The notes under the pieces were generated by a model. The model did no database searches, was not told where the DNA came from, and saw nothing but the letters and a program-made list of their open reading frames with translations. Shown in pieces: positions 53,601 to 64,000 of a stretch of DNA of 64,000 bases. Within the stretch, counting starts at the first letter, position 1; each line of letters begins with the position of its first letter. The position numbers and the translations under genes were made by a program. Source of the DNA: Gossypium raimondii (lineage: Eukaryota; Streptophyta; Magnoliopsida; Malvales; Malvaceae). The DNA lies in NCBI RefSeq assembly GCF_025698545.1, contig NC_068569.1:22692001-22756000 (forward strand). The letters are read 5' to 3'.

Positions 53601-56600
53601 TTCTCTTAATAAAGTTGAATTTAAATTTAAATTGATATGTAACTCTAATATTAATTTAGAGCTTTAATATTAATAAAGTAATAACTTTATCTTATATCAA
53701 TAAAACTAACACATTTAAAAAAATAAAATTAACACAATTTTTTCATGTCAAAACTTTTAACTAATAATTTTAAATTAAATTTTAATTATAATTATTATAA
53801 TTTTTTCTATATTTTATACTCAAAATTTTATCCCAGAAATAACTATTTTAAAATTAACACAACCTTTTCAACTAATAATTTTAAATTAAATTATAATTAT
53901 TTTTAAAGTTAATTTGATAATATGATGAAAAATAAAATTTATTTTGTCAGTTCAAAATTTCTTCAAACCCTTATTTTTATATAGACTAGCTCCCAAGTCA
54001 CGTGATTTTATGGGTTTATTTTCTAAATTTACTAAATAATATATTTAAAAAAATACATTTCTAATTAAATGAGAGTTTACTTAATTTATAAAAGTCTATT
54101 AATTTTGAAAATAATTGAGAGAATAAAATAATATTCTAAAAGTTGTTAAATAATATTAGTAAAATTAGATAACACAATGATAAATAACACTCACAAGCAT
54201 GTAAATTTTAGTAAAATTAGATAGTAGTAAAACTATCAAATATCAAATATCAAATGATAATAACTAAGCATCTCAAATAATAATGAAAAACCATAAAAAA
54301 AAATTGGTGATGAAAACAAAACCTTTTAAATAATATTAAAATGTTAGATATTTTGTTTTTCGGTCCGTGTGGACTGCATTTAACCAGTTTTTTTCCCCTG
54401 TGATTTCACTTTGTTTTAAAAGCTGCTATAAAGCTTCTGGCATTGTTGCAATTACTGCATAAACATACCATCATCAATTCGCTGATGGACTCCCACTCAT
54501 CTTGGGCTCACCCATCGTAGCCTACAAGGATGCAGCTTGTTAGGCTAAAGCTGCCAAGGCCCAATAAAGCAACCCAGTAGCTTCATCCAACTCCAGCAAC
54601 CGTACACAGAACGCAGCCAATGTCAACAACGTGCGCCATTGCCATCTAACCCACGGTAGATAAGCTTGACTTTACCAGAAGTTTCATAAATAGCTATCGA
54701 AATATCTGACTTCTGGGTCTTTCATTCTCAACGTCGCCTCTCCCCCCTGACCCATACACACAGTCATTCACCAAGCTGGCTTGGACCCCTCCCGATGAAC
54801 TGTTGTTCCCTAAAATCACATTCAAAACGACAACAGATGCACAATACAGTTGTATTGTAGACCATCATCTCAAACATCTCATTTATTGTTTCCTTCATCT
54901 TACACGGTACATGCCGCACCCCCTTGGATCCCTGTTTTTTTTTTTTTTGAGGTACGTCCGTAAGTCCTTTGGCTGTCCGGATTCACGGTCTTAAGCTGTA
55001 AAATGGGGGCATTCTCCTTTTCATTTATTTTTACGATTGTGCTTTCGAAATTAAACCAAAAAAAAAAATTTGATGCTTTCATTTTACTTTGTTGTTATAT
55101 ATGTGTGGTCTCCATTGATTGTCTCATCCAAAATTCCTGATCTGTCGAGCTGGTTACGCCCTAAATAAAATTCATGCTTGCAATGTCGAATTCGTGTCAT
55201 ACTCTGCAATCCTGGCTCACTCAAATCTGATATTGTAGTGGCTTAGGCCTTAACTTAATTTCGATCACCCCTCTATAATATGATTGCAAACGAAAGGTGC
55301 ATGCAGCAACTTTATCTAAGCTCAACTATATTTGTAAATATGAATATTTGTTTAAGTTTAGCCTTGTTTAAAATATGAATCTTAATTTTTATCTAAGCTC
55401 AACTCTATTTGTAAATAATTAACCTAAATCTGTTTATGTCTGTTAGTAAAATAAGAAAAGGAATGAATTGACCAATTATTGAACCGATGGTATAAAATCG
55501 GATATAAATCAAATCACTATTTATTGGTAGAAAACTAAAACTAGGACAAAAAACCGCAATTCAGTTTGCTCAACTAGTTTATGATTTCTTTATATATTTA
55601 TTTAATTATTGTTGATTCAACAATTTATCTAATTTTACAGCATTAAAGTACATCCATATTATTTTTAAAATAATTTTTACTTAATATTTAATAAATATAT
55701 ATCTTTTATTCTCATTATATATATTTCTCTCTTACTAAATTTCTAAATATAAACAACTAATTAATATATTATTTTTATATTTACATTATTATAATATAAT
55801 ATAATTAAATTTTATAAGATATAAATCACATAACATAAAAAAAGCGATGTAAGTTTAAGCTTTAAATATAAAAATCGAGTCTAATTCATATAATAAATAA
55901 TTTTGATGTCTCGAAAAATTCAACTTGGATAAATAAGTCTACATCAACGAAGTAATTAATACACATACAATAAATGTGATTAGGGAGTTCATAGATAGGG
56001 TACAAAGCAATTGGCCAAAACGTACGTAGCCGTAGCAAAGCATTAAGAAGAACAGGGATTAATTTGATAGAAGTTAATGAAGACCCTTTCTGCACCTTAG
56101 AACATGGGGTACCCTACATTTATAAGAGAGTCAAGTGGTCCTACTTTCATTTATTTCTAATTATGACTATATATGTCCATCCTGCCAAAAACTCCATGCA
56201 CTCAAAAGAGATCTTCAACCAGAGAAAATTAAAATATGTGCTTTCCATAATCAAATTAAATCAATCAGTCACATGTGCTAGCTGAAACAATCATGGGTTT
56301 TTTCCCCATTAATTTGATTTAATTTTTAGAGATCATTAGTAATATTATTAAATTAGTACAATTTTATCGTATACATAAACTATTATATTAATTCAAGATT
56401 AAAATAAATGTATGTATTTATTTCTTTAAATGTGTATAATTGAATCAAAATCAAAATTCTTTATATACATATGAGCCGTAATTCAAGTTCCATATGTATA
56501 ATTACACAAAATCAAAATTTATGTATCAAATTGCACGTTGAAACAAAGTTTATGTATAAATTTGATATTTACCCTAATAAATTTACCAAAGATGGTATAA

Positions 56601-58170
56601 AAATCTAAAAAGTTGAATTGGACTAAAATTTGAGAGTTTTGATACTATATTGGTTCAAATAACTGAAAACATTAAATTTGTAAGAAAAAAATCCAACTAT
56701 TTATGATTTCTCCCATTCTCTCCAATTTTCTTGTACCAGTAAGGTATGGCAGGCAACTGGTAGGAAATATGCCACCCAATTAATGCCTACGGAATTAGCT
56801 CCCTAACATTTATTTATTTATTCATCTGCCAAGTTTAAACAATAGAAGAAATCCTATGGTTGCAATTTACATATAGGGGTACTGGATGTGGCGTAATATT
56901 GTAACTAAAACAAGAAAGTTTTGCATTTCTGCATACAAGAGGAAGAACTTGTAGGATTTCACTGTAATATGAGACGGCATAACCTGTAAACAGAGAAATA
57001 TTGAAATGCTGTGAAACCCTGAAAGCTCCTTTCACTGTCAAAATATTCAGGGATAATGTTTGCAGATGAGACAAAGACCATATAATTCAAGGCTTCTCAA
57101 TGAAATGATTTGAATCGATAAAGGCTATCAAAAGCCTGCAAAAAAACATATGCAACTATAGCAAGCACGTACATGCATGTGAATCGCTGCTGTTTCATCT
57201 GTCAATGGGATTCTCAGAAGAAGCTCAAAAATTAAGAAAAAGGGGGGAGGGGTGCCCAAGTGGTGTGATAAGCCATCAGTACACCTAATATTCACACTTG
57301 TGCAAAATATAAATCAATCAGTAACCAAAAGGGGGGAAGAATTGGCCTTGGGAGTTCCACCCATGTCGTCCCCCCTGCATGCGTATGTTTGTTCATTTGT
57401 TTACAATGTTTCCTTTCTTTAAAATTTATAGTCAGCAAGGCATCGCTTCCCCTTGTTCGGCCATGGGGTGTTCCATTATCTTCAAAGCTATTAGTATGAA
57501 TGATCTCTTCACTTAAACTAAAGGCAAGTGTGTTTTAATTGGACAGGGTTAACTTCCCCTCACTGAAACTTTTAAGCTTGAAAATAAGCGTCCCAAACCA
57601 CTTAACAAATAGCAAGAAATTAATTATTTTTTTACTGCAGATGTCCATTTTTTTCTCCCAAGGCAAAGGATATGAATCCAGGAAAGCGTTGAAAAGTAAG
57701 TGGAAGAATAGAAATATAGGGAATTGAAGGGGCCGGCCTACCTCTCTCACAAGTACTAAATTACACTAGTATTTTGGTTGAAGTCAGGATATTATTTTGC
57801 AATTTCAATTATGTTTATCTTCCACATATATCATAATTATTTATAATAATATATATATTTTTTAAAAATTAAAGTGTCTTTCATTATCTAGAGAGTGTAA
57901 TATTGTTTATCATTATACTTATAAGTGATTATAATATTATTTGCTAAATCAACAAATACATGAATAAACGCGTTTCTTAAATCCGAGAGAGAGAAAGAGG
58001 GACCATGATGTCCATAGGGAGCGCAACAAGGGGGGTGTAATACCAATGGGGTTTCCTCCAGGCATGTCCTATAAGCTCTCAAAGACCCCCCCAAAAAACA
58101 CTCATGGTTATGTTCTTGTCCCTACAACCCCCACATGCCTTTGTTTCTCTCTTTACACACCCATTAGCTC
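53601..58170. other. Long gene-poor spacer
   Basis: 53601-54360 is AT-rich debris. 54440-54960 has a GC-richer patch (GCTGATGGACTCCCACTCAT, GTAGCCTACAAGGATGCAGC) that looks like degraded coding sequence, but no family is recognisable in any frame. 55250-56700 is AT-rich with no signal. 56700-57750 is mixed, with purine-rich stretches such as AAAAAGGGGGGAGGGGTGCC. 57750-58170 is the distal promoter of the SAUR gene. I find no tRNA, rRNA or intact gene. Confidence 0.6.
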
Positions 58171-58176
58171 CCACCA

Positions 58177-58183
58177 TATATAC
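58177..58183 (+). promoter_or_regulatory. TATA box of the SAUR gene
   Basis: CACCATATATACCCCCCC lies about 120 bp upstream of the start codon and is followed by a pyrimidine-rich leader (CTCTCCTTTCTTCTCTAAAC), the usual arrangement in SAUR genes. Confidence 0.65.
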
Positions 58184-58300
58184 CCCCCCTTTACTCTCCT
58201 TTCTTCTCTAAACCTTTCTCTCTTAGCTCTTTTCTCTCCATTTACTCCCGGCCCACAATATTTTAGTGTTCCTCTCTTTACAGTTTAGTAAGAAAAGAAA

Positions 58301-58615
58301 ATGGCAATCAGGAAATCAAACAAACTGCCACAAACAGCAGTGATCAAGCAAATCCTGAAGAGATGCTCCAGCTTGGGAAAGAAACAAAGCTACGACGAAC
58401 AAGGCCTCCCTTTGGATGTTCCCAAAGGTCATTTCGTTGTGTATGTTGGTGAAAACAGAACCAGACACATCGTTCCCATCTCTTTCTTGACCCGACCCGA
58501 GTTTCAGTCCTTGCTTCATCAAGCTGAAGAAGAGTTTGGTTTCAATCACGACAATGGCCTCACAATTCCTTGCCAAGAACATGTTTTCCAGTCTCTAACT
58601 TCCATGCTCAGATGA
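58301..58615 (+). CDS. SAUR family auxin-responsive protein (SAUR50-like), 104 residues
   Basis: SAURs are early auxin-induced small proteins that inhibit PP2C.D phosphatases and so activate plasma-membrane H+-ATPases and cell expansion. The intronless frame starts [20 protein letters not shown], then [20 protein letters not shown]. The SAUR core follows: [20 protein letters not shown] (about 40-59), [20 protein letters not shown] (60-79), [12 protein letters not shown] (80-91) and [10 protein letters not shown] at the end. The N-terminal [19 protein letters not shown] pattern places it with Arabidopsis SAUR50 (At4g34760) and its close relatives. Length and motifs are normal and there is no lesion. 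A TATA box and pyrimidine-rich leader precede it. It stands alone here, not in a SAUR cluster. Confidence 0.97.
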   Translation: MAIRKSNKLPQTAVIKQILKRCSSLGKKQSYDEQGLPLDVPKGHFVVYVGENRTRHIVPISFLTRPEFQSLLHQAEEEFGFNHDNGLTIPCQEHVFQSLTSMLR

Positions 58616-61430
58616 ACAGGAAAGGCTACCATTGGTGAACAAGATAAGGCCCGGTTAATAGTTTTTTCTGGAGAAGATGATTATGAGCAAGCTGCTTTGA
58701 TTGCTTCTCTGATTAGATCTTTCTCCCTTTTTTTCCCCTCTCTGACCCGAAAAAACCCATGAATATATTATTATTTAGTTTATATCTGGGTTTTAGATTT
58801 GTAAAGCTGAGAAAGACAAAGTATGAAAATTTTCCTCACTGAGGTGTTTGGGTTGTAAATCAACAAATAGCAATGTAACCCAGTGAGAGAGAACTAATGT
58901 GAAGGATTTTGGGGTTGCCTGTTGGCTCTCCATTTTTATTTTATTTACCCTTTTTTTCTCTCTGGCATTATATTATATATGTGTTTTGCAATGCACGCCT
59001 CGCCTCGGCCGGCACTAAGTCGCAGGTTAGGCACACGCTCACCCGTTTTTCTGCCTTTTTTGTCCCATTGTCTCTTACCTTTCAGTTTATTTTTCTGGTT
59101 AACTCAACAGTTAATGCCGTTAAAAACGTTATCTACCATACAACTCATTGGAATGTTTTGCCGGAGATGAACCCAAACTCATCAAATAATTATTTTCTGT
59201 GTTAAAAAAATAATAATAAAAGAAAACTGAGGAAAGAAGGTTCTTGAAAAACAACTTTGCAAACCCCCCCCCCCCCAAAAAAAAAACACATTGGTTGTCT
59301 GAAGGACAAAAATAGGCGGAAATATACGAATACGCATAAAATATAAGCAGGAGAAATTGTTATAATGATTATCCAATAATTTTGTCAAAATTTTTGCATT
59401 CAAATTGGAATAACATAGTTGTAATTCATTTTATTTTTTATCCTCGTAATTCTCGTTGTAATTCTCGTATTTAAGGGTTAAATCATGAATAGTTTTAAGA
59501 ATGGAATGATTTAAAAAAACTAAAATTATAATAATTTTCATTGAGAGAAAAAAAAACGTATTTAAGTTTTTTTTTGTTTTTTTGCAAAGAATTTTCTTCT
59601 TTGAAACTCAAAAGAAAGTTTAAAACCATATTGATCAATCAACATCGCATCAAGGATGGGCATGTGATGGAGACCCACAAAAGGAAGAAATCAGGTACGA
59701 TGATCGTCAATGGGTACAGTGAAGTCATGTGATGACCCACAAATTGGACGGCTCAGATTGCAAACCAGCTTACCCCATGATCTACAAATAACACGTTAAC
59801 AGATCTTCAACACTATGGGATGATATTAAGAATCTTTACGCAGATCGTACTCGTACACTCGTACTCTCGTCTCTCCTTTCTAAAAGGTTAGAATATTTTA
59901 TTAGTCCCTCTACTTTGACAGAAATTGAAATTTAATTCAAATTGGGGCCGATAAATTGCATAAGAAGAAGCACATGGTTTTATTTCTTCCAAAATCGTGA
60001 ACCGTTATCAAACTGCCTTCATCTAGTGGTCCATCAACTAGGGTCTAAAACATTAAAAAACTCCAAGCTATTTGAGTGGGCGCATTCCATCAACCAAAAA
60101 TGCCATATTTCTTAGGTATAAAATTCTAAGAGTCATTCCAAAGAAAGATGGATAGATTGGGTGTTAGTTTAAAACTTTAAATGCTTTATATAAATGTGAG
60201 ACAGTAAGTTTAACCGATTTGGGATTTCTTTTATATAAAGGAATGGAAACGGGCGTTGAAATTATACAACTCTACTGTCCTTGATGTTTATTATATATAG
60301 CTTTTGCTTTTAGGAGACAATAGGTTTTATTTTTGCAACTGATTTTATTCCAAAATTAATTAACATTTTGAATTAAATAATTTGAGTTAATCTAATTATT
60401 CGGATAACTTTAAATAAAAATTAAAATTTTCGGTTTAACTTGAATATGAATTACACAATTTGAGTTATACGAAAATTCAAATAAGAAAAATTAAAATTAC
60501 GCCGTTTTGATAAATATTTACATTTTCTAAAGTTAAAAGTCAAAACAAGGTACAACTATGTCGTTTTGGTAAATGTTTACCTATTAAGTTAAAAGGCAAA
60601 ATCATTATATTATTTATGTAGTTAAATAATCTTGTACTTCGTCTACTAATTAAATAATTGGTCCGTATAAACGTAACATTGAGTATAAATAATAGGATTC
60701 GTTAACTTAATTCAACTTGACTCAAAATTTTTTAACTCGATTCGATTAAAAAATATTTAAATTGAATTTAATTGCTGAAATAGGATTTATCAATTCAACT
60801 AACTCAAACTTTTTTAACTTGACTTGACCGAAAGCTCACTACTAACAATAACCCACCACACCACCATTGTTTTTCCTTCCTGTAGTTTACCATTTTAGTG
60901 AAAAATGGCATTTGAATAATAAGGATTGTTTTGTGGATTTTAGGATATATTTTTATGTAAAAGAACAGGTCATGATTCATAAAGTTGTTTATGCTTTTGC
61001 TGTAAATAATGTAAGAGAGCTTTCAATAGTTTTCCAAGTTTATTTGTATTGATCTTCTTCTAAAAACGATAAACATGAAATTACTTGTCTCGAAAAATAA
61101 AAATATTAAAATTTGTGAGAAATCTTGAGGGAAGTTTGAGTAGTTAAATTCACTATTTCTAATTTCACCTTAAAAGTGGTTTTTTCAAAAATTTCATGAT
61201 TTTATTTCATTTAATACGTATGCTTAAATTTTAAATATTATTTAATAATTTTTTAATTTAAAATTTTTATTAATCTAATTGATGTGTTTTTGAATCGATG
61301 AATTCTAAAAAAATCTCCAAAATTTAAATATCAAATTCTAAAGTTTTTGTCCTTCATGAAAATTTTAACTCTAATGTAAAAAAAAAAGTCCATAAATCTC
61401 ATTTAATTTTTTTTAACCATAAATCTCACC
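58616..61430. other. SAUR 3' flank and AT-rich spacer
   Basis: 58616-58910 is the likely SAUR 3' UTR. 58985-59050 is a small GC-rich patch (GCCTCGCCTCGGCCGGCACT) of unknown origin. A C14/A11 homopolymer pair sits at 59263-59287. The rest is AT-rich; short tracts such as TTCAACTTGACTCAAA and TAACTTGACTTGACC near 60700-60830 look like transposon debris. No gene seen. Confidence 0.6.
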
Positions 61431-61440
61431 GAGGAGATAG

Positions 61441-61790
61441 GGTATTGGCCGGTTGTGCAAGCAGAACTGTGGGCGATTGCCGATGGTGTTGATGTCGCAT
61501 GGAATGCTGGATATCGTCGTGTTGAAGTTGAGTGTGATTGTCTTCAGGCGATTAATGGTCGAGATAATAGGAATGATAGCGCTGCTGCTTTGTCAAGGAT
61601 CAAGGAGTTTTGCAATAGAGACTGGCAAGTTAGCTTTTCCCATATCTACAGAGGTGCGAATATGGTAGCTGATCCTAATGGTTAGATCCATTTGTTTGAT
61701 ATACCACCAGAGGAAGCTACCTCTTTTCTGAGGGACGATTTTAGAATTGCACCCACTTTTGTGACCTCTCGAAATATTGTTTAATTGCTA
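61441..61790 (+). mobile_element. LINE RNase H domain fragment
   Basis: The plus-strand frame reads VQAELWAIADGVDVAWNAGY, then RRVEVECDCLQAING, IKEFCNRDWQVSFSHIYRGAN and MVADPNG before a stop. This is the RVT_3/RNase H-like domain at the end of plant LINE polyproteins (E of AELWAI, D of EVECDC, N/D of GANMVAD). It is followed by a short tail, LLYIFFLQNRI-like, typical of LINE 3' ends. Only this 3' piece remains, as in a heavily 5'-truncated insertion. Confidence 0.85.
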
Positions 61791-61883
61791 TATATATTCT
61801 TCCTCCAAAACCGTATTTTGACATTCATTAAAATTTTACATTGATATTGTATTAAACATTAACCCTTAATTGATGGTCATTAT

Positions 61884-62340
61884 CACTACAAGAAACATAG
61901 GAATTATTAATGTTGAAAGTGGTCACAAAATGCTACTTTATTGTGACGACAAAAAATCATTGCGGGTTGTTGTGTATATGTTCGTCGTCTAAAGTATACT
62001 CAACGACTTTGCAGATTAAAAGAAAAAAAACATTTTTAATTATATATATATTGCAACGACTTTTGTTATTTTCAAATATAATGTTTTTAGAAACAACTTA
62101 ATTTATTTGCTGAAAAATGCTTTAGTTGCAATACAATTGGTTACGATATCTTTAACCTAATGACAAGATTTTAGTTACAAAAACTATTGGGTAGCAACAA
62201 TTTATTGGTTGCAAAATTGAATTTGTAGCAATGTAAATTTAGAGGCTAAATATTTTATGAAGTAATATTATAATGATTGTCAAATATTATTTTGTGATGA
62301 CATTTTAGTTGGTTGTGTATTAGATTGTGCATCGACTAAA
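61884..62340 (+). mobile_element. CACTA (En/Spm-type) transposon left terminus, fragment
   Basis: CACTACAAGAAA at 61884-61895 is the canonical terminus of plant CACTA elements. It is followed by subterminal repeats around GCAACGACTTT, TTGCAATACAATTGG, TAGCAACAATTTATTGG and TTGCAAAATTGAATTTGTAGC. No matching TTTCTTGTAGTG right end is present in the remaining 2 kb and no transposase is seen, so either the right part is lost or another insertion (the MULE remnant) truncates it. The right boundary is uncertain. Confidence 0.65.
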
Positions 62341-62378
62341 TGTCATTTAAAAAAATATATTTTAAAGACCTTAAGATT

Positions 62379-63095
62379 TGACAAAATTAACGAAAAAGCC
62401 GATTTTGAAAAACAATAAAAGAAATAGGTTGAATTTTGAGATATCTAGGGAAATAGGTTGATTTTTGGACACATGAAAGAAAGTGCTTCTACCATGGTGC
62501 GGCTTTTGCTGACATGACGCTTATAAGGCAAAAGTGCACCCTGTAAGATGCACTTTACATTTTGCCCTATAGATGTCATGTCATCATATTTATTTTAGGG
62601 TTACGATTTTTTTAACCGTTCAATCGAAATTAATAAAAACTTGATGATTTTTATTGTTTATAGTGTGATAAACATGTTTTGTTTCTCAAGATGAGTAAAA
62701 AAAATTAAAGTCGTTATTTATTACTATAGTAAAATTCATAACACCGAGATTGGGGTTGCTTTTGTATCTGCCCAATCTATAAATTTGGGTTTCAACAGGA
62801 GTGTCAAACTAAATGAGTTTCTTTCAAGAATTAAAAAAATATATCGAGTTCAAGCTGGAGGAGAATTTCGAGATTGAAATATAGATAAAAAAATGTCAAA
62901 GAACCTTATAAGATATGATACGTTCGAGCCACACGATGATGTAGATGTTGAGTTAATGCTTGATGCGCATTGCTCAACTCGAAATGATGCAGTAGAGTTA
63001 TATGGCTAGACGATGTAGAGGAAGTTGATTTGAGTTCTTCAACAGTTCTAATTAATACGTTTCAGGGTTTTGGTAACAACACGGTTGTTCGGTGA
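62379..63095 (+). mobile_element. Second MULE, left end and transposase N-terminus only
   Basis: TGACAAAATTAACGAAAAAGCC at 62379 resembles the left inverted repeat of the 7.3-kb MULE (GGACAATTTACCAATAAAAGCC). After ~300 bp of upstream sequence, ATGAGTAAAAAAA at 62691 begins a frame, slipped by one base in the A-run, that would read KIKVVIYY then NTEIGVAFVS, parallel to KRISAVIYYDGEVCHTENGV in the larger element. Later frames give NLIRYDTFEPHDDVDVELML and a DDVEEVDLSSSTVLINTFQG stretch to about 63095. The catalytic domain and right end are missing. It represents a different subfamily from the 7.3-kb element. Confidence 0.7.
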
Positions 63096-64000
63096 TTTCA
63101 TCAATGGGATAACATCTGTTGAAATAATAAAATTAAGGTATTAAAACTGAAATATAGTTTTAGATTTTAGGTATTAGTCTATAAAAGGAACAACTTAGGA
63201 GTGAATTTTTCACTTAATTAAAACTCAACTTCAATACTTAAATACAAGGAGAGAGATTCTAAATTCATTAATTCAGTAAGAACAATTTAGTGATTTTTTT
63301 TCTTCTTCATAATAAATCCTATAATTAAATTAAGCTGTAAAGTTTAATGGGTTTTGTTATTGAATATTCGAATAATAAATATTTTTTAAAAATGTCAGAA
63401 AAATCCAAATGTAATTGCCAATCCTACTAATTTGATAAAGACATGGCTGAATTCCCACTCGTTGGATCCGTAACTTAGTGGAGAACAATTTTGTATTGGG
63501 GAAATTTTAAATTTGCTGTAATGTTTGGCCGTAATTAGTTCATCCTTCACTCTCTCTCTCTCTCCATTTATGATTGGTTTTGGCAGAAATTTCAAAGGGT
63601 CGCAGTTAAGAGAACATGGCATCACCTTCACCCTCCCTACCTACCTCTACACAATTCATCTTCTGTTATCTTCTTTCACTAAATCCCTTATTAGTTGAGA
63701 TTTTAACCTAAATCCTAAACTACTCTGCATATAAACAACACTTTTAATACCATGAATGACCCACCTATTTTAAGCTTTGTTCTGATTAAGACCTACCTTA
63801 AGCAAAGATAATGGAATCCAAGGAATTTGAACATCTCTTTCATCTTTGATCTATCAAAAAAGATCTCTCTTTTTCATCGTTTCTAAATACCCAAAGCTCT
63901 TCCGTCTTTAAGTTTTCAACCTCCAACTTTGGGGTTAAGTTAGAGAAAAATACCGTTTTTAAAAATAATTAAGGGTTTAGACCATTTTTCTCAAATTTAA
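63096..64000. other. Right-edge spacer
   Basis: AT-rich sequence with a (CT)n run at 63550-63565 and pyrimidine-rich sequence near 63620-63680 that could be a leader of a gene beyond the right edge, but no coding exon is visible. A minus-strand open frame at 63395-63631 has no recognisable features. Confidence 0.5.

Noticed and set aside
54440-54960. GC-richer patch as a possible gene or organelle insert
   Set aside because: Frames are broken, no motif is recognisable, and nothing matches chloroplast or mitochondrial genes I know.

Overview
This is a nuclear genomic window from a dicot plant. All intact protein genes belong to plant families (ROP GTPase, plant XRN3-type exonuclease, WEB family, SAUR), the genes have many short GT-AG introns, and the spacers are AT-rich and full of plant transposons. 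Cotton (Gossypium, Malvaceae) is my best guess, from the resemblance of the ROP, the LTR ends (reading TGYAACACCCCTAACCCG) and the transposon-borne plant-mobile-domain gene to cotton sequences I know. That assignment is inference.

Layout. 1-1460: 5' part of a ROP/RAC small GTPase on the minus strand, running off the left edge. 4973-6873: CLAVATA1-like receptor kinase pseudogene, frameshifted, missing one LRR and the whole kinase. 8-9.9 kb: old Copia-type LTR remnant. 10816-15905: three-exon beta-tubulin pseudogene with three in-frame TAG codons and a decayed LINE in its first intron. 18187-20268, 22104-23688, 25429-26515 and 27038-27301: four intact small genes (lysine-rich nuclear protein, coiled-coil protein, WEB-family protein, 87-residue conserved small protein). 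28961-36178: complete 23-exon XRN3-like nuclear 5'-3' exoribonuclease, 1104 codons.

The most notable structure is at 36499-43791: a 7.3-kb Mutator-like element (MULE) with long terminal inverted repeats and a perfect 9-bp target duplication (TTTAAATTG), inserted 321 bp upstream of the XRN3 start codon. It carries a decayed MULE transposase on the plus strand and a decayed plant mobile domain (PMD) gene on the minus strand. Between their 3' ends lies a telomere-like TTAGGG-rich minisatellite of about 570 bp, and there are further internal tandem repeats.

The right third is transposon-rich and gene-poor: a 507-bp MULE-type MITE with its own perfect 9-bp target duplication (45396-45902); a degenerate LINE (about 46470-53600) interrupted by a roughly 3-kb solo-LTR-like element (50136-53100); an intact intronless SAUR auxin-response gene (58301-58615); and then fragments of a LINE RNase H domain, a CACTA terminus and the left end of a second MULE.

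The intact genes are ordinary housekeeping or regulatory loci and do not form a shared pathway. The interest lies in the nested and adjacent transposons, the pseudogenes, and the effect the MULE could have on XRN3. Exon coordinates were read by eye from GT/AG sites and reading-frame continuity; no homology search was run.
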